Shown: one piece after another, positions 21,457 to 31,384 of the stretch
How positions within the stretch are numbered: position 1 is the first letter of the stretch
Layout: every line of letters starts with the position of its first letter
DNA from: Gari tellinella
Taxonomy: Eukaryota; Mollusca; Bivalvia; Cardiida; Psammobiidae
Length of the DNA: 64,000 bases
Direction of reading: 5' to 3'
NCBI GenBank assembly: GCA_922989275.2
Contig: OV277871.1
Coordinates: forward strand, 29,708,693 to 29,772,692
Notes under the pieces: model-generated
What the model was told of the DNA's origin: nothing
What the model saw: only the letters and a program-made list of their open reading frames with translations
The model's database searches: none
Made by a program: the position numbers and the translations under genes

Positions 21457-21595
21457 CTGTCACAAGGATTCCCTTTGTGCTTTTCTCAGTTCCATAGGCC
21501 CGGATCTTGTTGCTAATTTTGATATGTTCCACCTCGCCAGCGGTGATGGCGAAGTTTTTGTTCAGATTTACACTGCTGTATCTTGGAGCGGTGAC
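21457..21595 (-). CDS. IgGFc-binding protein N-terminal-domain gene, coding exon 3
   Basis: Acceptor TTTGTTACAG and donor ACAG|GTAGGT; phase 0 in, phase 1 out, 139 nt. Encodes VTAPRYSSVNLNKNFAITAG, EVEHIKISNKIRAYGTEKST and KGILVT. The layout (beta strands, then lxxxlRxxGTExxxKGIlV) is typical of the N-terminal FCGBP_N domain. It joins exon 2 (…SVQVS) and exon 4 (GSDEVVV…) in frame. Confidence 0.8.
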
Positions 21596-21654
21596 CTGTA
21601 ACAAAAGGCTTTGTTTATTATAGTGTCACTCCTGTTGAAAGGGCCTGCCAGTTT

Positions 21655-21882
21655 TGGCTTATGAGACACCTTTCTTTTTTGCGCGCACAGTACCTCCCGA
21701 ATCCCTTCTCTTATGGTATTGCCGGGCGCCTGGCAGAGACGGGCCTACGGTAACCATTCGTTTATATAGCTGGTGGCTCACCAACGCGCCATACCAGTCC
21801 CTACCCCGTAGCCGGCTCCGGTATTCGAGCCTTCGACCTCCCGCGCGCGCCCTATCCCCTAGGTCACGATTGCGGTGTAACA
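21655..21882 (-). mobile_element. GC-rich tRNA-derived SINE, minus strand
   Basis: Minus strand: TGACCTAGGGGATAGGGCGC (A-box-like, one or two mismatches), then GGTCGAAGGCTCGAATACCG (B-box-like). A GC-rich body follows (CCGGCTACGGGGTAGGGACT). Much higher GC than its surroundings. It lies just upstream of exon 3 in intron 2. Confidence 0.6.
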
Positions 21883-21898
21883 TGTTTAAAACACTGAC

Positions 21899-21922
21899 TA
21901 TGAGTGAGTGAGTGAGTGAGTG
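21899..21922. repeat. (GAGT)n microsatellite
   Basis: ATGAGTGAGTGAGTGAGTGA, five to six units, directly abutting the family-D element. Confidence 0.9.
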
Positions 21923-22125
21923 CAGTAAAACCTCTTTAGTATGACCACTAAATGAAGATAATTATAAGGTGTTTAAAACAGGTGACTGCTTAAAGCAATG
22001 TTACAGTAAAACAGAAAGCTCCTTTCGGAGCTTTCTGTTTTACTGTCACATTGCTTTAGGGTGTCACCCGCATTTCATTTAATCCATTTGTCTTCGTTTT
22101 AGAGTCGTTATAGAGAGGTTTTACT
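21923..22125. mobile_element. family-D MITE
   Basis: CAGTAAAACCTCTTTAGTAT start and TATAGAGAGGTTTTACTCTA end. Palindrome at about 21989-22058: AAAGCAATGTTACAGTAAAA against TTTTACTGTCACATTGCTTT. Confidence 0.8.
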
Positions 22126-23064
22126 CTACTCTTTTGGGCGTATTAGTCTTGACAATTATAGTATTTCAGTCTATTTCAACGACTTTTACAAGAAAATGAA
22201 TCAAAACAAACTTAAAAAGCCAACTTAATGGCTTACAAAAGCTGGGTGGTTGTGCTCCATGCTTTCTAACGATAACTATGTGCATTTTATCAAATGGTGA
22301 AACGGTTTTACTTCCTCAAGTCACGAACTATGATTTATTGGAAGCCCCCTCCTCAGTGTTTAGGTTGAATGTAGCCATTTTCTTGGAAGGACTTTCTGCT
22401 TATTGTGAAACGGTCAAAATAATTGGCGCAATATTGTACAACCTGTCAACAATGCATTGTCTACGCATGCCTGTAACTGGGTTGCATACATTTTACGCAG
22501 CAACCAATTTCTACGAAAATCAATATTGTGGTTAGGAGTAAAACCCGTACCGGAACTTATCACATCGATAAGGAATAAAACTCATACCTTCACTACATTT
22601 CCAATAAGATGTTAAATGCTTGTGTGGCGGCAGTAAAAGTCGCTTACAACTACTGAACGAACGCTAATTGATTGTATAAATGACAGTAGGCAGCTTCAAG
22701 CAATGTGAAAGTAAAATTGAAACCTTTTACTGGAGTTCTCTGTTTACTTTCACCTTGGCTTATAAGCAGCATTGTGTTAAACAACGAACTGTCTAAAAGC
22801 AAGAGTTGTACTGGTGTCTCCTATTTTCGCGGGGCTAAGCCTTAGAAGATATATAAAGCACATAAATTGTAATTAAGAATTCTTCATTGTGGCTTAAAAG
22901 TCAGTAGCAACGCTGAATAAAGTATAACATCAATAATAATAATAATAATAAAATCTAATCTAGGTCATTTCTACGTTTGAATACACCACCCTGCATACTC
23001 TAAATCAGTCAAATGTTTCCCCATATATTCGGGCCTTCTGATTGGTTATCAAGGTGTTTTGCTA
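22126..23064. other. intron 2 sequence; degraded family-D hairpin and an (AAT)n run
   Basis: A worn class-2 hairpin lies at about 22690-22765 (CAAGCAATGTGAAAGTAAAA). An AATAATAATAATAATAAT run is near 22934. The open plus frame at 22278-22535 has no recognisable domain. Confidence 0.45.
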
Positions 23065-23256
23065 CAGTGGAGAATCTGTTATTCTTTCCCAATAAACGCG
23101 TTTACGCTAAAACTATTATTTGCAGTGCAAACAGTTTGCCACCAAGATAAACAAGAATTATCAGAATTGTCCAAAAGTTGTTCTTTTCTACGTTTTAGTG
23201 CTTTGCGTTTGCGTACGTTTGCGTTTAAACGGGAAAGAATAACAGATTCTCCACTG
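23065..23256. mobile_element. family-A MITE lacking its central palindrome
   Basis: Both ends are intact (CAGTGGAGAATCTGTTATTC, GAATAACAGATTCTCCACTG) with TA flanks, and the flanks match the copies at 31891 and 41292 closely. Where they carry the class-1 hairpin this copy reads only GTGCAAACAGTTTGCCACC, so about 54 bp are absent. Confidence 0.9.
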
Positions 23257-23907
23257 TATGGAGTTCAGTTCAGATAAGTATTTTTAGAGTCACTTTAAAT
23301 CTATCATATGGAAAATGTCTGCATCTGTGGCATCATTCTTTGTTTGTTTATTGAGATTTGAACTATACACAAGTATTAAATAAATGACAATGTGCAGCAG
23401 GTTTTACATGCGAAATTTCGAAAATAGAGAATTCAAATCCAATTGATGATTTATGGGTCCATGCAACATTTTCCAACAGAAGCTTATCGGAGAAAAAAGG
23501 TTGATATATTTCTGGATGTCAGGAATGCCCATTTCGTCTGATTTTGTTAGGCACGAGATTATGAGAAACCCTGAGAATACAAGAATTGACGTTAACGCAA
23601 TGAACTGGTCGCTATATATAGAGAGGTTCATTTTACATAAAATATCTTCTCAAGTATACCTTTCACCTATATTACTCTTTTCCCAACCCCTACATAGTTT
23701 TGTTTCCTACCATATATATACATGTCACTTCATTAAAACTGCTCGACTTCCCTGGCTTCTTTTTCTAAAGAAGCCAACTTGTATCATATATTGAATTTAC
23801 GTTCGACTGAAAACTACAATATTTGAAATATGACATAATTGACGTTCATTCAAACAATCAAAATTTATATAATTGCGTATTCTAATACCAAATACAATGC
23901 TCTGTAG
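23257..23907. other. intron 2 sequence, no gene recognised
   Basis: Overlapping open frames at 23404-23794 on both strands lack a recognisable domain and splice support. Confidence 0.35.
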
Positions 23908-24047
23908 GAGCACATTTATCTCGGAACACATTTGTCTCACGAGGAGTGACCGATGTGCTCGTAAACACTCATATTTGCGACAAATTGGAAATGAGACAAA
24001 TGTGTTCGACACACACAAGAAAGGACACTCGAAGCACATTTGTCTCA
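23908..24047. repeat. inverted repeat built of AGACAAATGTGTTC motifs
   Basis: GGAGCACATTTATCTC, GAACACATTTGTCTCACG, then GAGACAAATGTGTTC and GAAGCACATTTGTCTC. The motif recurs in both orientations; the 25318-25560 block is built of the same unit. Confidence 0.7.
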
Positions 24048-24059
24048 TATTCTATCCTA

Positions 24060-24330
24060 AATTCTTACCGAATATTTAGTAAACTTTAAACAGCCAGACA
24101 GCACTGGTAATGCAGAAACAGACAATGATCTTAAAGAGAAGCATCGTTTTAAAGAATACAATAAAATGGCACAAAATCTTTTCGAACAAAAAGGCCAATG
24201 AGACCGAAAAGGATGATGTTGAAAAGAAATGCTAAGTAGATTACATAAAACTGTCTTGGAAAAACGAACTGTGACGCATAAAAAGACACTATGATTTCTG
24301 CGGTGACCGTTACACATACAAATACAAATT
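24060..24330 (-). other. unassigned minus-strand open stretch with two hydrophobic segments
   Basis: In one minus frame, after the acceptor-like GGTCACCGCAG, about 50 residues read without a stop: EIIVSFYASQFVFPRQFYVI, then YLAFLFNIILFGLIGLFV and RKDFVPFYCIL. Two membrane-spanning segments are plausible. No family recognised, no start codon in frame and no partner exon established, so it may be chance or a decayed gene. Confidence 0.2.
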
Positions 24331-25317
24331 GTTAAATATTGCTTAAGCGATCCTTTTTAAGAGTTGTTTTAGAAAGGACACTTGGGCATTTCAGATTATT
24401 CCTTAGGATAATGAACTGCCAATGAGCACAACTCCACATTAGCTCACATGTTATGAGTCACAGTTCAATACCCGTAAGTGGCAAACGTATTTCGAGAACT
24501 GTTGGACGAAACAGTAGATTGCTGTTAGAATAAAAAAATACATAAGAAACAAGAAATGGTTTACTACTTTTTTTCTTAGAGTGTGTTGGTTTCGTTAATT
24601 TTGGAAATAAATGATTGTTTTGGTTACTGTTTGACGGCAACTGTTGTATTAACATATGATATTTTTCCCAGTGCTTTGTCATTTTAGCTTACCCGAGCAC
24701 AAAGTTAAATGTACCCATTTTATACTTTATCAAATGTACAAAATATTTATGTTTTCATGTTTAAACAAGATAAAATAAAATTCTGGCTGTTTTGTCTATC
24801 CTTCTCTACGTCCGTTTGCCACAGCATGACCCAAACTTTTTAAACGTGTTGGATTATAATAAAGACAAGGGTCAGTTTTCGAAATGTGTTAACTGGGAAA
24901 TATCGCACTTTATGTATTTGAATGTAGAACAGTTTTACAAAGTAGTTTTTACTAATATACAACGCGTTGTGTGTATACCTATTCGGACACTGGAACTATT
25001 GTTTTTATTTTTGTATCAAAACAAAATATTTGTTTAAAAGCACCAACAGTAATTTATATGATTCATTAAAATAATAGTAATAATTATTCCCGTCCTTATA
25101 CCACATGGCTACAACTTATAATTGTTCTGTGTTTTCTGTTTTTATAAATAGCGTTTTTACGTCACTTCCGGTCGATCAGAAACGACTAAATCTCCCTGCC
25201 TCTGCATAATAATCATATATTAACTGAAAGAACATCCCTGTTCTGCATATCACATATTTTATTAAAAGCATTATCAAATTCATTAATAACACTTGACATG
25301 AGGTAAAAAAGCGGATC
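24331..25317. other. intron 2 sequence, AT-rich, no gene recognised
   Basis: Several open frames of 60-80 codons without domain resemblance. No clear repeat boundary. Confidence 0.4.
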
Positions 25318-25560
25318 TCGATTTTGATTTCTTGGGAAAACATGTGACAAATGTGCTTGTAATTCATACAAAATGACGTGAGACAAATGTGCTTTGTTGT
25401 CCCTTAGATATTTTGATCGGAGCACATTTGTCACACAAATGCGTTTTTTTTGGTAAGACCGATGCGGTCCCAATTGTCTCACGTGAGACAAATGGGACCG
25501 CATCGGTCTTACGTAAGACAAATGTGTTCCGAGACAAATGTGCTCCTACAATGCTCCCTA
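25318..25560. repeat. array of AGACAAATGTGCTC motifs with a perfect hairpin
   Basis: GTGACAAATGTGCTTG, GTGAGACAAATGTGCTTTG, GGAGCACATTTGTCAC, GAGACAAATGTGCTCC. At about 25458-25512 the arms GACCGATGCGGTCCCAATTG and CAAATGGGACCGCATCGGTC pair around a CTCACGTGAG tip. Confidence 0.75.
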
Positions 25561-25664
25561 TTCACTTACTGTGAAGCAAAGATAGTGTGTAATGCCGCAT
25601 GCAATTGTTATAGGGAGAGAAAATTCATCCTCTTAGAACGTTGATAACAATAAAGCTAATATTC

Positions 25665-25889
25665 TATAACAGCTTGAATCCAGATCAGACGCGGCGTTGC
25701 CACTCGTCATTATGATTTTTCGTCAAAATATCCCATATGTTACTTTGAGAAAATGAAGCAGAAGACTCATATAAACAGACGATAGTGTAACAGTGAAACG
25801 GTTAGCCATAATTGTCTTGGAAACAGCGGCAAGCGTTGTTGTAAAAAGGGGATCGTTGTTAGGAGAGTAGTTGTAGGGAGGGAGCACTG
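25665..25889. mobile_element. family-C MITE, left part lost
   Basis: AACAGCTTGAATCCAGATCA followed by a collapsed palindrome (GACGCGGCGTTGCC). Right end GGGAGGGAGCACTGTA matches family C. Confidence 0.65.
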
Positions 25890-25959
25890 TAGAAGATATA
25901 GTACAACTATCTGTTACATGTACGATGATTAATGAGTTGTATGGAAAACAGGAGGTAGC

Positions 25960-26210
25960 CTAACCTATACCCCATATTCTATTTCTAATATTTAAACCAG
26001 TATACCAATTAAAGCAGGTTGAAAGTAAAGCAAAATGTGCCTTAAGGCACATTCTGCTTTACATTCAGCCTGCTTTAATCTACCAACTACTAGAATATAG
26101 AAAATATTTCTTCTGATAAATATTCATAATTGTATAATTTGGAACTATTTTCTTCAGTGGAGGAAAACATTAGAGGTGTAAAAAGGCTTATTTATGGGGT
26201 AATTGGTTAA
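25960..26210. mobile_element. family-B MITE
   Basis: CCTATACCCCATATTC start and TATGGGGTAATTGGTTAA end. Palindrome at about 26009-26077: AAAGCAGGTTGAAAGTAAAG, CGCC-less tip GTGCCTTAAGGCAC, TTTACATTCAGCCTGCTTT. Confidence 0.85.
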
Positions 26211-26292
26211 AGCATTCTGTCGGCTATTGTGTCACCCCTTGTCGTAATGGAAGGTTTTTTTTTGTGATAAGAATCTTTTGTATTTTACTGAC

Positions 26293-26408
26293 CGACACTT
26301 GGACGCTTGTGGTCTTGGCGGTTGTGATGTACAAATGGACATCTGAATATTCCCTGTAATTGGCAGTGTAGCCGAACACGAACTCCGTTCCACGGTTATC
26401 AGGGGCAG
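26293..26408 (-). CDS. IgGFc-binding protein N-terminal-domain gene, coding exon 2
   Basis: Acceptor TTTTCTCAG and donor GTGTCG|GTCAGT; phase 1 in, phase 0 out, 116 nt. Encodes (S)APDNRGTEFVFGYTANYREY, SDVHLYITTAKTTSVQVS. The motif GTEFVFGYxxN…LYITT is the start of the mature FCGBP_N domain (compare GTEFIVGFMxN…LFITT). It follows directly on the signal peptide from exon 1, where secreted members of the family start. Confidence 0.85.
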
Positions 26409-26478
26409 CTGAGAAAAAACACAAACAAACTTCTGAAAATCGTCATACTACAATACTACTATATTTGAAAATGAACTA

Positions 26479-26610
26479 CAGCAAAACCTCTCTATTACGA
26501 CCACTAAAGTTTGTGAATTATTGGGTGATACAGGGGACTGCTTTAACTCGTTTAGGAGATGGCTGCTTTACTGTCGCCTTGTTATAAGCTGCCACCTGTC
26601 TTTAATGTAA
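26479..26610. mobile_element. truncated family-D MITE
   Basis: CAGCAAAACCTCTCTATTAC start, palindrome collapsed to CTGCTTTA…TGCTTTACTG, right end missing; a family-B element begins at 26611. Confidence 0.6.
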
Positions 26611-26860
26611 TTAACCCATTACCCTATGTATATTCCTTTTACGCCTTTATTTTTTCTCCACTGACTAAAGTAATTCCCCTCTATACAGTAATGAAAATGT
26701 ACCAACAATATATATTTTTTAAATTCTAGCTGATTATAACTTAAAGCAGACTGAAAATAAAGCAAAATGCGCCATATGGCGCGTTCTGCTTTACTTTCAA
26801 CCTGGTTGAAGTGGCCACCTGTTTTCAAAACAAGAATCAGACAATGAATTGAAGGATTAA
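26611..26860. mobile_element. family-B MITE
   Basis: TTAACCCATTACCCTATGTA start. Palindrome at about 26741-26810: TTAAAGCAGACTGAAAATAA, tip CGCCATATGGCG, TTTACTTTCAACCTGGTTGA. Confidence 0.75.
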
Positions 26861-26884
26861 TAAAGATTCGCTTGAGTTGTCGTA

Positions 26885-27050
26885 CAGTGGAGAAACCGTT
26901 ATTCTTTCCCGATAAACGCGTTTACGCTAAAACTACTATTTGCAGTACAAACAGTTTGGAGCCAGATCAGACGCCGGGTAACCGGACTGATGGGTTTACA
27001 AACAGTTTGGATCCTGATCAGACGCCGCGTGACACTCTTTCTGAAATAAC
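26885..27050. mobile_element. family-A MITE truncated within the palindrome
   Basis: CAGTGGAGAAACCGTTATTC to AGACGCCGGGTAACCGGA, then it jumps to a second class-1 half-core (AAACAGTTTGGATCCTGATC, AGACGCCGCGTGACAC). Two half hairpins from different elements are fused. Confidence 0.65.
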
Positions 27051-27065
27051 TTCAGTCATACTGCC

Positions 27066-27318
27066 TTAACCCTTTACCTGATAGCATTGTTTCTAGTATT
27101 GAAGATATGTGACTACTTAAAGCAGGTTGAAAGTAAAGCAGAATGCGCCCTAAGGCGCATTCTGCTTTACTTTCAGCCTGCTTTAAGCTATTAACTGCTA
27201 GAATAAGGAAAGTATTAAATATGACACATATTCATTACGGTATAATTTGGAACTATTTTCTTCAGCGGCTGAATAAAATGCATGTGCTAAAAGTCGCTTC
27301 TATAAGGGAAAGGGTTAA
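27066..27318. mobile_element. family-B MITE, young copy
   Basis: TTAACCCTTTACCTGATAGC to GGGAAAGGGTTAA with TTAA at both ends. Palindrome 27118-27187 is near perfect (tip CGCCCTAAGGCG). Almost identical over its whole length to 39093-39345. Confidence 0.9.
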
Positions 27319-27604
27319 ATCTAACTTTGAAACAATATTATAGACAACAATACTGAAGCAGACGACAATAGTGCGTGGAAGGGGTAAAAACTGATTTTAA
27401 ATTTGACGATAAAAGGTAAATACAGCTATGTGTTCAGTTGCCACTTTTTGCGGCTTATGTAGCGGTTTGTGCCCCGTGTGCAGCATGCAGAGTATTTCAT
27501 ACCAGGTAGCCTACTTGCAAGAGATGGCCATCGACGGCCATCGCTTTCTTTACTGAACTCATGGCTGATTTGACTGGTTCAATATATAGGGATAGAATAC
27601 TTAC
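27319..27604. other. intron 1 start of the minus-strand gene
   Basis: Region between the family-B element and the signal-peptide exon; no feature recognised. Confidence 0.4.
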
Positions 27605-27661
27605 ACAAGCATAAGGTAGCCCAGGACAGCAAGGCGAGTACACGAAGAAGCGCTCCCATGA
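27605..27661 (-). CDS. IgGFc-binding protein N-terminal-domain gene, signal-peptide exon 1
   Basis: ATG at 27659-27657 on the minus strand opens MGALLRVLALLSWATLCL, a typical 18-19-residue signal peptide with hydrophobic core. Donor T|GTAAGTATT is strong and leaves phase 1, matching exon 2. The predicted cleavage is near the exon junction. The sequence before the ATG is a good acceptor (TTTTTCATTTCAG then TC-ATG), so a 5' UTR exon probably lies further upstream. With exons 2-6 this gives 281 codons of a secreted protein; FCGBP_N proteins often precede VWF-type or other extracellular domains, not seen here. Confidence 0.7.
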
Positions 27662-27789
27662 CTGAAATGAAAAATGGGTTACGGACATTATTCTAAATTA
27701 CGGACATTATTCTATTCAAAATAATAGAATTATATTCAACACTTTCCTCAATAAATACACGAGTTAACGTTTTTCCAATGTTCCTCCAC

Positions 27790-28039
27790 TTAACCCATTA
27801 CTCCGTAGTCTGTTTCTAGTTTTGAAAACAGGTGACCACTTAAAGCAGGTTGAAAGTAAAGCAGAATGCACCTAAAGGCGCATTCTGCTTTACTTTCATC
27901 CTGCTTTAAGTTACTATCTGTTAGGATATAGAACATATTTCTTATGGTATTATTCCTGACTGAATAAAGTTGACTTATTTTCTTCAAGGGAGGTGTACAT
28001 TAAGGCGTAAAAAGGTGAATATATGGGGTAATGGGTTAA
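27790..28039. mobile_element. family-B MITE
   Basis: TTAACCCATTACTCCGTAGT to TATGGGGTAATGGGTTAA. Palindrome at about 27841-27910 (AAAGCAGGTTGAAAGTAAAG). Located just upstream of exon 1. Confidence 0.9.
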
Positions 28040-28500
28040 GAAAACAGTTTTACTTTATACAGTTACAAATATGTAACATGAGAAATAGTTTTCTGTATCA
28101 CAACAGATGGTAGTTTAAAACGAGCTTCTAGTGAAGCAGAATGCGCCTCTATACGCATTCTGCTTACATGTAAACTTCAAACATGCTTAAAGTGGTCGAC
28201 AGTATTCAAAACTAGAAAATGGCTGTAAGGCAATGGATTAAAACTTTAATTTAATCGTTACCAGGACTACCATAAGTTGCTCATAAAATTCCTAAGATTT
28301 CCAAATGTTCCAGTGCGATTTTGGAGTTTAGCTGCCAGGTTCTATAACACTATCATAATTATGCAAACAGTTTAGATCCAGATCAGAAGCCGCGTGACGC
28401 GGCGTCTGATCTGGATCCAAACTATTTGACAACCAAATCCGGAGAAATTAAAAAAAATCCGAAGATTCCGGAAAAATCCGGAGATATGGCAGCCCTGCGT
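28040..28500. repeat. degraded class-2 and class-1 palindromes
   Basis: A worn family-B copy at about 28082-28235 (AGAATGCGCCTCTATACGCA) and an isolated class-1 hairpin at about 28366-28432 (AAACAGTTTAGATCCAGATC, tip GCCGCGTGACGCGGC). Confidence 0.7.
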
Positions 28501-28700
28501 TACTGATCATCGACACAAATAAATTAGTGAAGCTCAACTATAAGGAAGTCCTTGTGACCCTCTGATTTCTTTCGTTACATCCAAATTTCGTTATATTAGG
28601 TCGATTTCACTATATACCTTAATTAGAGATGGCCCCACACTTTGTATATGTTATAAAATCCAATATTTTGTTTTATCCAATTTAATTATAAATGAGTATA
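28501..28700. mobile_element. degraded TTCGTTATAT-type pogo-like MITE
   Basis: AAATTTCGTTATATTAGGTC and TCCAATTTAATTATAAATGA resemble the right part of the MITE at 47850-48171. Confidence 0.4.
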
Positions 28701-28709
28701 CCGTGTTTC

Positions 28710-29040
28710 ACAATTTCAACTTCACGGAGTCACGATTTCGATGCTTTATTTCAAAATTGCGAGATTTTCGCTCCAAAATTTCAAATTCCCAGTATCTTGA
28801 TTTATTAATGGCACGATTTTCTCTTCCAAATTTCCCGATTTCTCAATTTCTCGATTACTCCATTGCACGGTTTTACTTCCAAAATGTCCGATTTCCAAAT
28901 TTCTCACGATGCTCAGGCTAGTTTCTCGATTTCTCATTCGCGCAGTTTTCTTCAATATTTCACAATTACCTGATTTGTTAAATCGAGAGATTGTGAAACT
29001 AGGAAATTTGAGATATTTGAAAGCAAAATCGTACAATTGA
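28710..29040. repeat. degenerate CGATTTCTC/AATTTC array
   Basis: More than a dozen imperfect units such as CACGATTTC, CCGATTTCTCAATTTCTCGA, CCAAATTTCTC. Open frames on both strands follow the repeat and are not genes. Confidence 0.7.
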
Positions 29041-29176
29041 GACTCATTTCGAATGCTTTATAACCATGCACACTGATCAGACACCGAGTGCCGAGTGATC
29101 TCACACAATAATGTGTGCAGTGACCACAATCGGTTCAAATAAATATTTGTAAAATTTTTTAGACGATTTTTAAGCA

Positions 29177-29426
29177 TTTACCCAATAACCTGGTTCTTTT
29201 TTTGAAGACAGGAAATCAATTTAAGTTGGTTGAAAGTAAAGTAGAATGCGCCTTAAGGCGCATTCTGCTTCACGTTCAGCCTGCTTTAAACTACAGTCTA
29301 CTATGATTTAGAAAACTATTTTTTTTTCTGGTAAATGTTCATGATGGTATAAATAGGCACTATTTTTCTTCAGCGGAGGAATTAATCAAATACGCTAAAA
29401 GTCGCTTCTATACGGAAAAGGGTTAA
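29177..29426. mobile_element. family-B MITE
   Basis: ACCCAATAACCTGGTTC start, AAAAGGGTTAA end; palindrome at about 29219-29289 with one diverged arm (TTAAGTTGGTTGAAAGTAAA). Confidence 0.8.
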
Positions 29427-29439
29427 TATAAGTCGTAAC

Positions 29440-30070
29440 ATGGATATGTCGACTTACTGAGCGAGTGGGAGATATAAAAAAGTTCGACTCTATTTCATTT
29501 TTTTTAATGTACTAGTTTTACAAAAATGTACTATAAGTACAATTTAACACATGCAATGTTGTTCAATAATCTTTTTCAAATATACAATGTATACACATTA
29601 ATAATAATTATGATTATAATTATAGTGATAAAAACAATTATTATGATAAGTTTAATGCATTATTATTGTTATTATCGTCATAACTATTGTTTTCCACTTG
29701 TTTTGAAATAACGTCAGTTAATTATGTTGCCTTACATCTAACTTTGAAACTACATGTATTATGACTATTGTTTTAATTATAATTATAATAATAATGGTTT
29801 TGTTTCTCTAACAATAATAATAATAATAATTATAATAATTATTAGTATTATTATCTTTACCATCGTGTAAGTACCTCTAACTCTTAAAGCATGATAAATA
29901 ATACATAATGTACGTCTTATAATTCATTAAAATATATTTAATTAAATGATATATTCATTTGAAAAAGGCAACAAACAATAAATTACTATTTCATTTCTGA
30001 TATTTTATGCAATTGACGCTTAATTGCTTGATTGTTTACAAATAAGGTTTTAATTTAAAATATTGACGAG
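29440..30070. other. AT-rich low-complexity DNA
   Basis: Runs of TAATAATAATAATAATTATA near 29815 and many ATTAT units; no gene supported. Confidence 0.6.
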
Positions 30071-30225
30071 CTTACCGATATTGACGCCCGATTACTCCAA
30101 CGTGATGGGAAATTATGAGCGGTCCTAGTAACCAAGATCTACCATTTCCTATGGCCTTATCGGGACAACGTCCAAAGTGGGTTGGACCAATCGCCGATAG
30201 TTGATAAGACGTAATATTTCCCGTA
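30071..30225. other. unassigned sequence block
   Basis: More GC-rich than its surroundings. The minus frame reads SYQLSAIGPTHFGRCPDKAI and WLLGPLIISHHVGVIGRQYR and then meets GTAAGC, a possible donor. Part resembles the GTCAATATCGG repeat seen at 15.65, 31.5 and 42.57 kb, so it is more likely repeat than exon. Confidence 0.25.
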
Positions 30226-30460
30226 TTACAAGCAAACAAAAAACGCAAACAAAAACGCAAACACAAATCAATAAAATATAGAAACTTATAATTTATAAAA
30301 AAATTCTAACAATTTTTCCGATCTGAGTGACAAAACAGTTTGGAGCCTGATCAGACGCCGGGTAACCCGGCGTCTGATCAGGCTCCACACTGTTTGTAAT
30401 GGATATAAAAGTTGTTAGCATAAACGCGTTTACTGGGAAAGAATAAAACATTTACTATTG
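30226..30460. mobile_element. degraded family-A MITE
   Basis: AAACGCAAACAAAAACGCAA at the left, perfect class-1 hairpin at about 30335-30402 (GATCAGACGCCGGGTAACCC), right GAATAAAACATTTACTATTG. Confidence 0.8.
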
Positions 30461-30863
30461 TATATAACCGTCTTAACCTGATTAGGTCACTAGGATTAGT
30501 TCATTTCTAATTTTGATTCTGAAATTTTAAGCCTTTGATATGAGGTCAAGTTCTTTTAGGTGTATATTTTACCTTTTACCAGTTAATACTATTTCCCCGG
30601 CATTTTAAAAAGTTTTGATCCAGATCAGACGCCGAGAACCTAAGGTTCCAGACCGTTTGACTCTGGTGTCGAAGTAATATCCGTTAAAAATGCATTTTAT
30701 ATATTTCTTTTATTAATATTTTAATATTTTTCATATGAAGCGTTTTAAGCAGACCAAAATAATGGCGGATGAATTAATAATTTTGTTAGATTAGTTAGAT
30801 CTAACACTTATTAATATCGTTTTATGTAAGCCAGTGAAATACACTCCATAAGTGTCCTTAAAC
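30461..30863. other. intergenic with a palindrome stub
   Basis: A collapsed class-1 hairpin near 30610-30660 (GATCCAGATCAGACGCCGAG). No gene. Confidence 0.4.
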
Positions 30864-31109
30864 ATAACTCTTTCACTCCCAACGTCGCCAAAAGGTGAAT
30901 TTGCAAACAGTTTGGATCCTGATCAGACGCCGCTTAACGCGGCGTCTGATCAGGATACTAACTGTTTGACACGCTTATCGATATGTTTTAAGTCATACTA
31001 CATTGGACCTTACTTTGAAACGATCTTCCAAATAACAAAACTGATGCAAACGACAATGAAACGGTGAAGGGGTAAAAATCTCACGATTAATTCGCAGCGA
31101 AAGAGTTAA
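30864..31109. mobile_element. family-F MITE
   Basis: CTCTTTCACTCCCAACGTCG start and GGCAGCGAAAGAGTTAA-like end (GCAGCGAAAGAGTTAA). Class-1 palindrome at 30902-30969 (GATCAGACGCCGCTTAACGC). Confidence 0.8.
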
Positions 31110-31191
31110 CCACTTCACTGCATCGGCCCTAGTGCAATGGTATTTACAAACCCAGTCGACTGATCAGTTTCCAAGCTGTTTTATATTTACA

Positions 31192-31384
31192 GTCGAAACT
31201 CGATACTACGAACTCGCTTAAAACGTTCTTACAAGTAATTCGTAAGTTGAATTTGATGAGTAGATCTCGTTTAAGTCGAACATACCCGTATTTCAAAGTT
31301 AAAACGTGGCTAAGCCACGTTTTACTTTGAAATATGGGTATATTCGAACTAACGCAAGCTCGTAGAATCGAGTTTTTACTGTAT
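31192..31384. mobile_element. family-G pogo-like MITE with AAAACGTGGC hairpin
   Basis: CAGTCGAAACTCGATACTAC at the left and GATTCTACGAGC-type complement at the right (GAGCTTGCG…ATCGAGTTTTTACTG), TA flanks. The central hairpin pairs CATACCCGTATTTCAAAG with CTTTGAAATATGGGTAT around AAAACGTGGCTAAGCCACGT. Confidence 0.8.

Noticed and set aside
28703..29036. Phe/Ser-rich open frames on both strands
   Set aside because: Produced by a degenerate CGATTTCTC array.
30072..30266. Coding exon on the minus strand ending at a GTAAGC donor
   Set aside because: No recognisable domain, no acceptor or partner exon, and part resembles a dispersed GTCAATATCGG repeat; left as unassigned.
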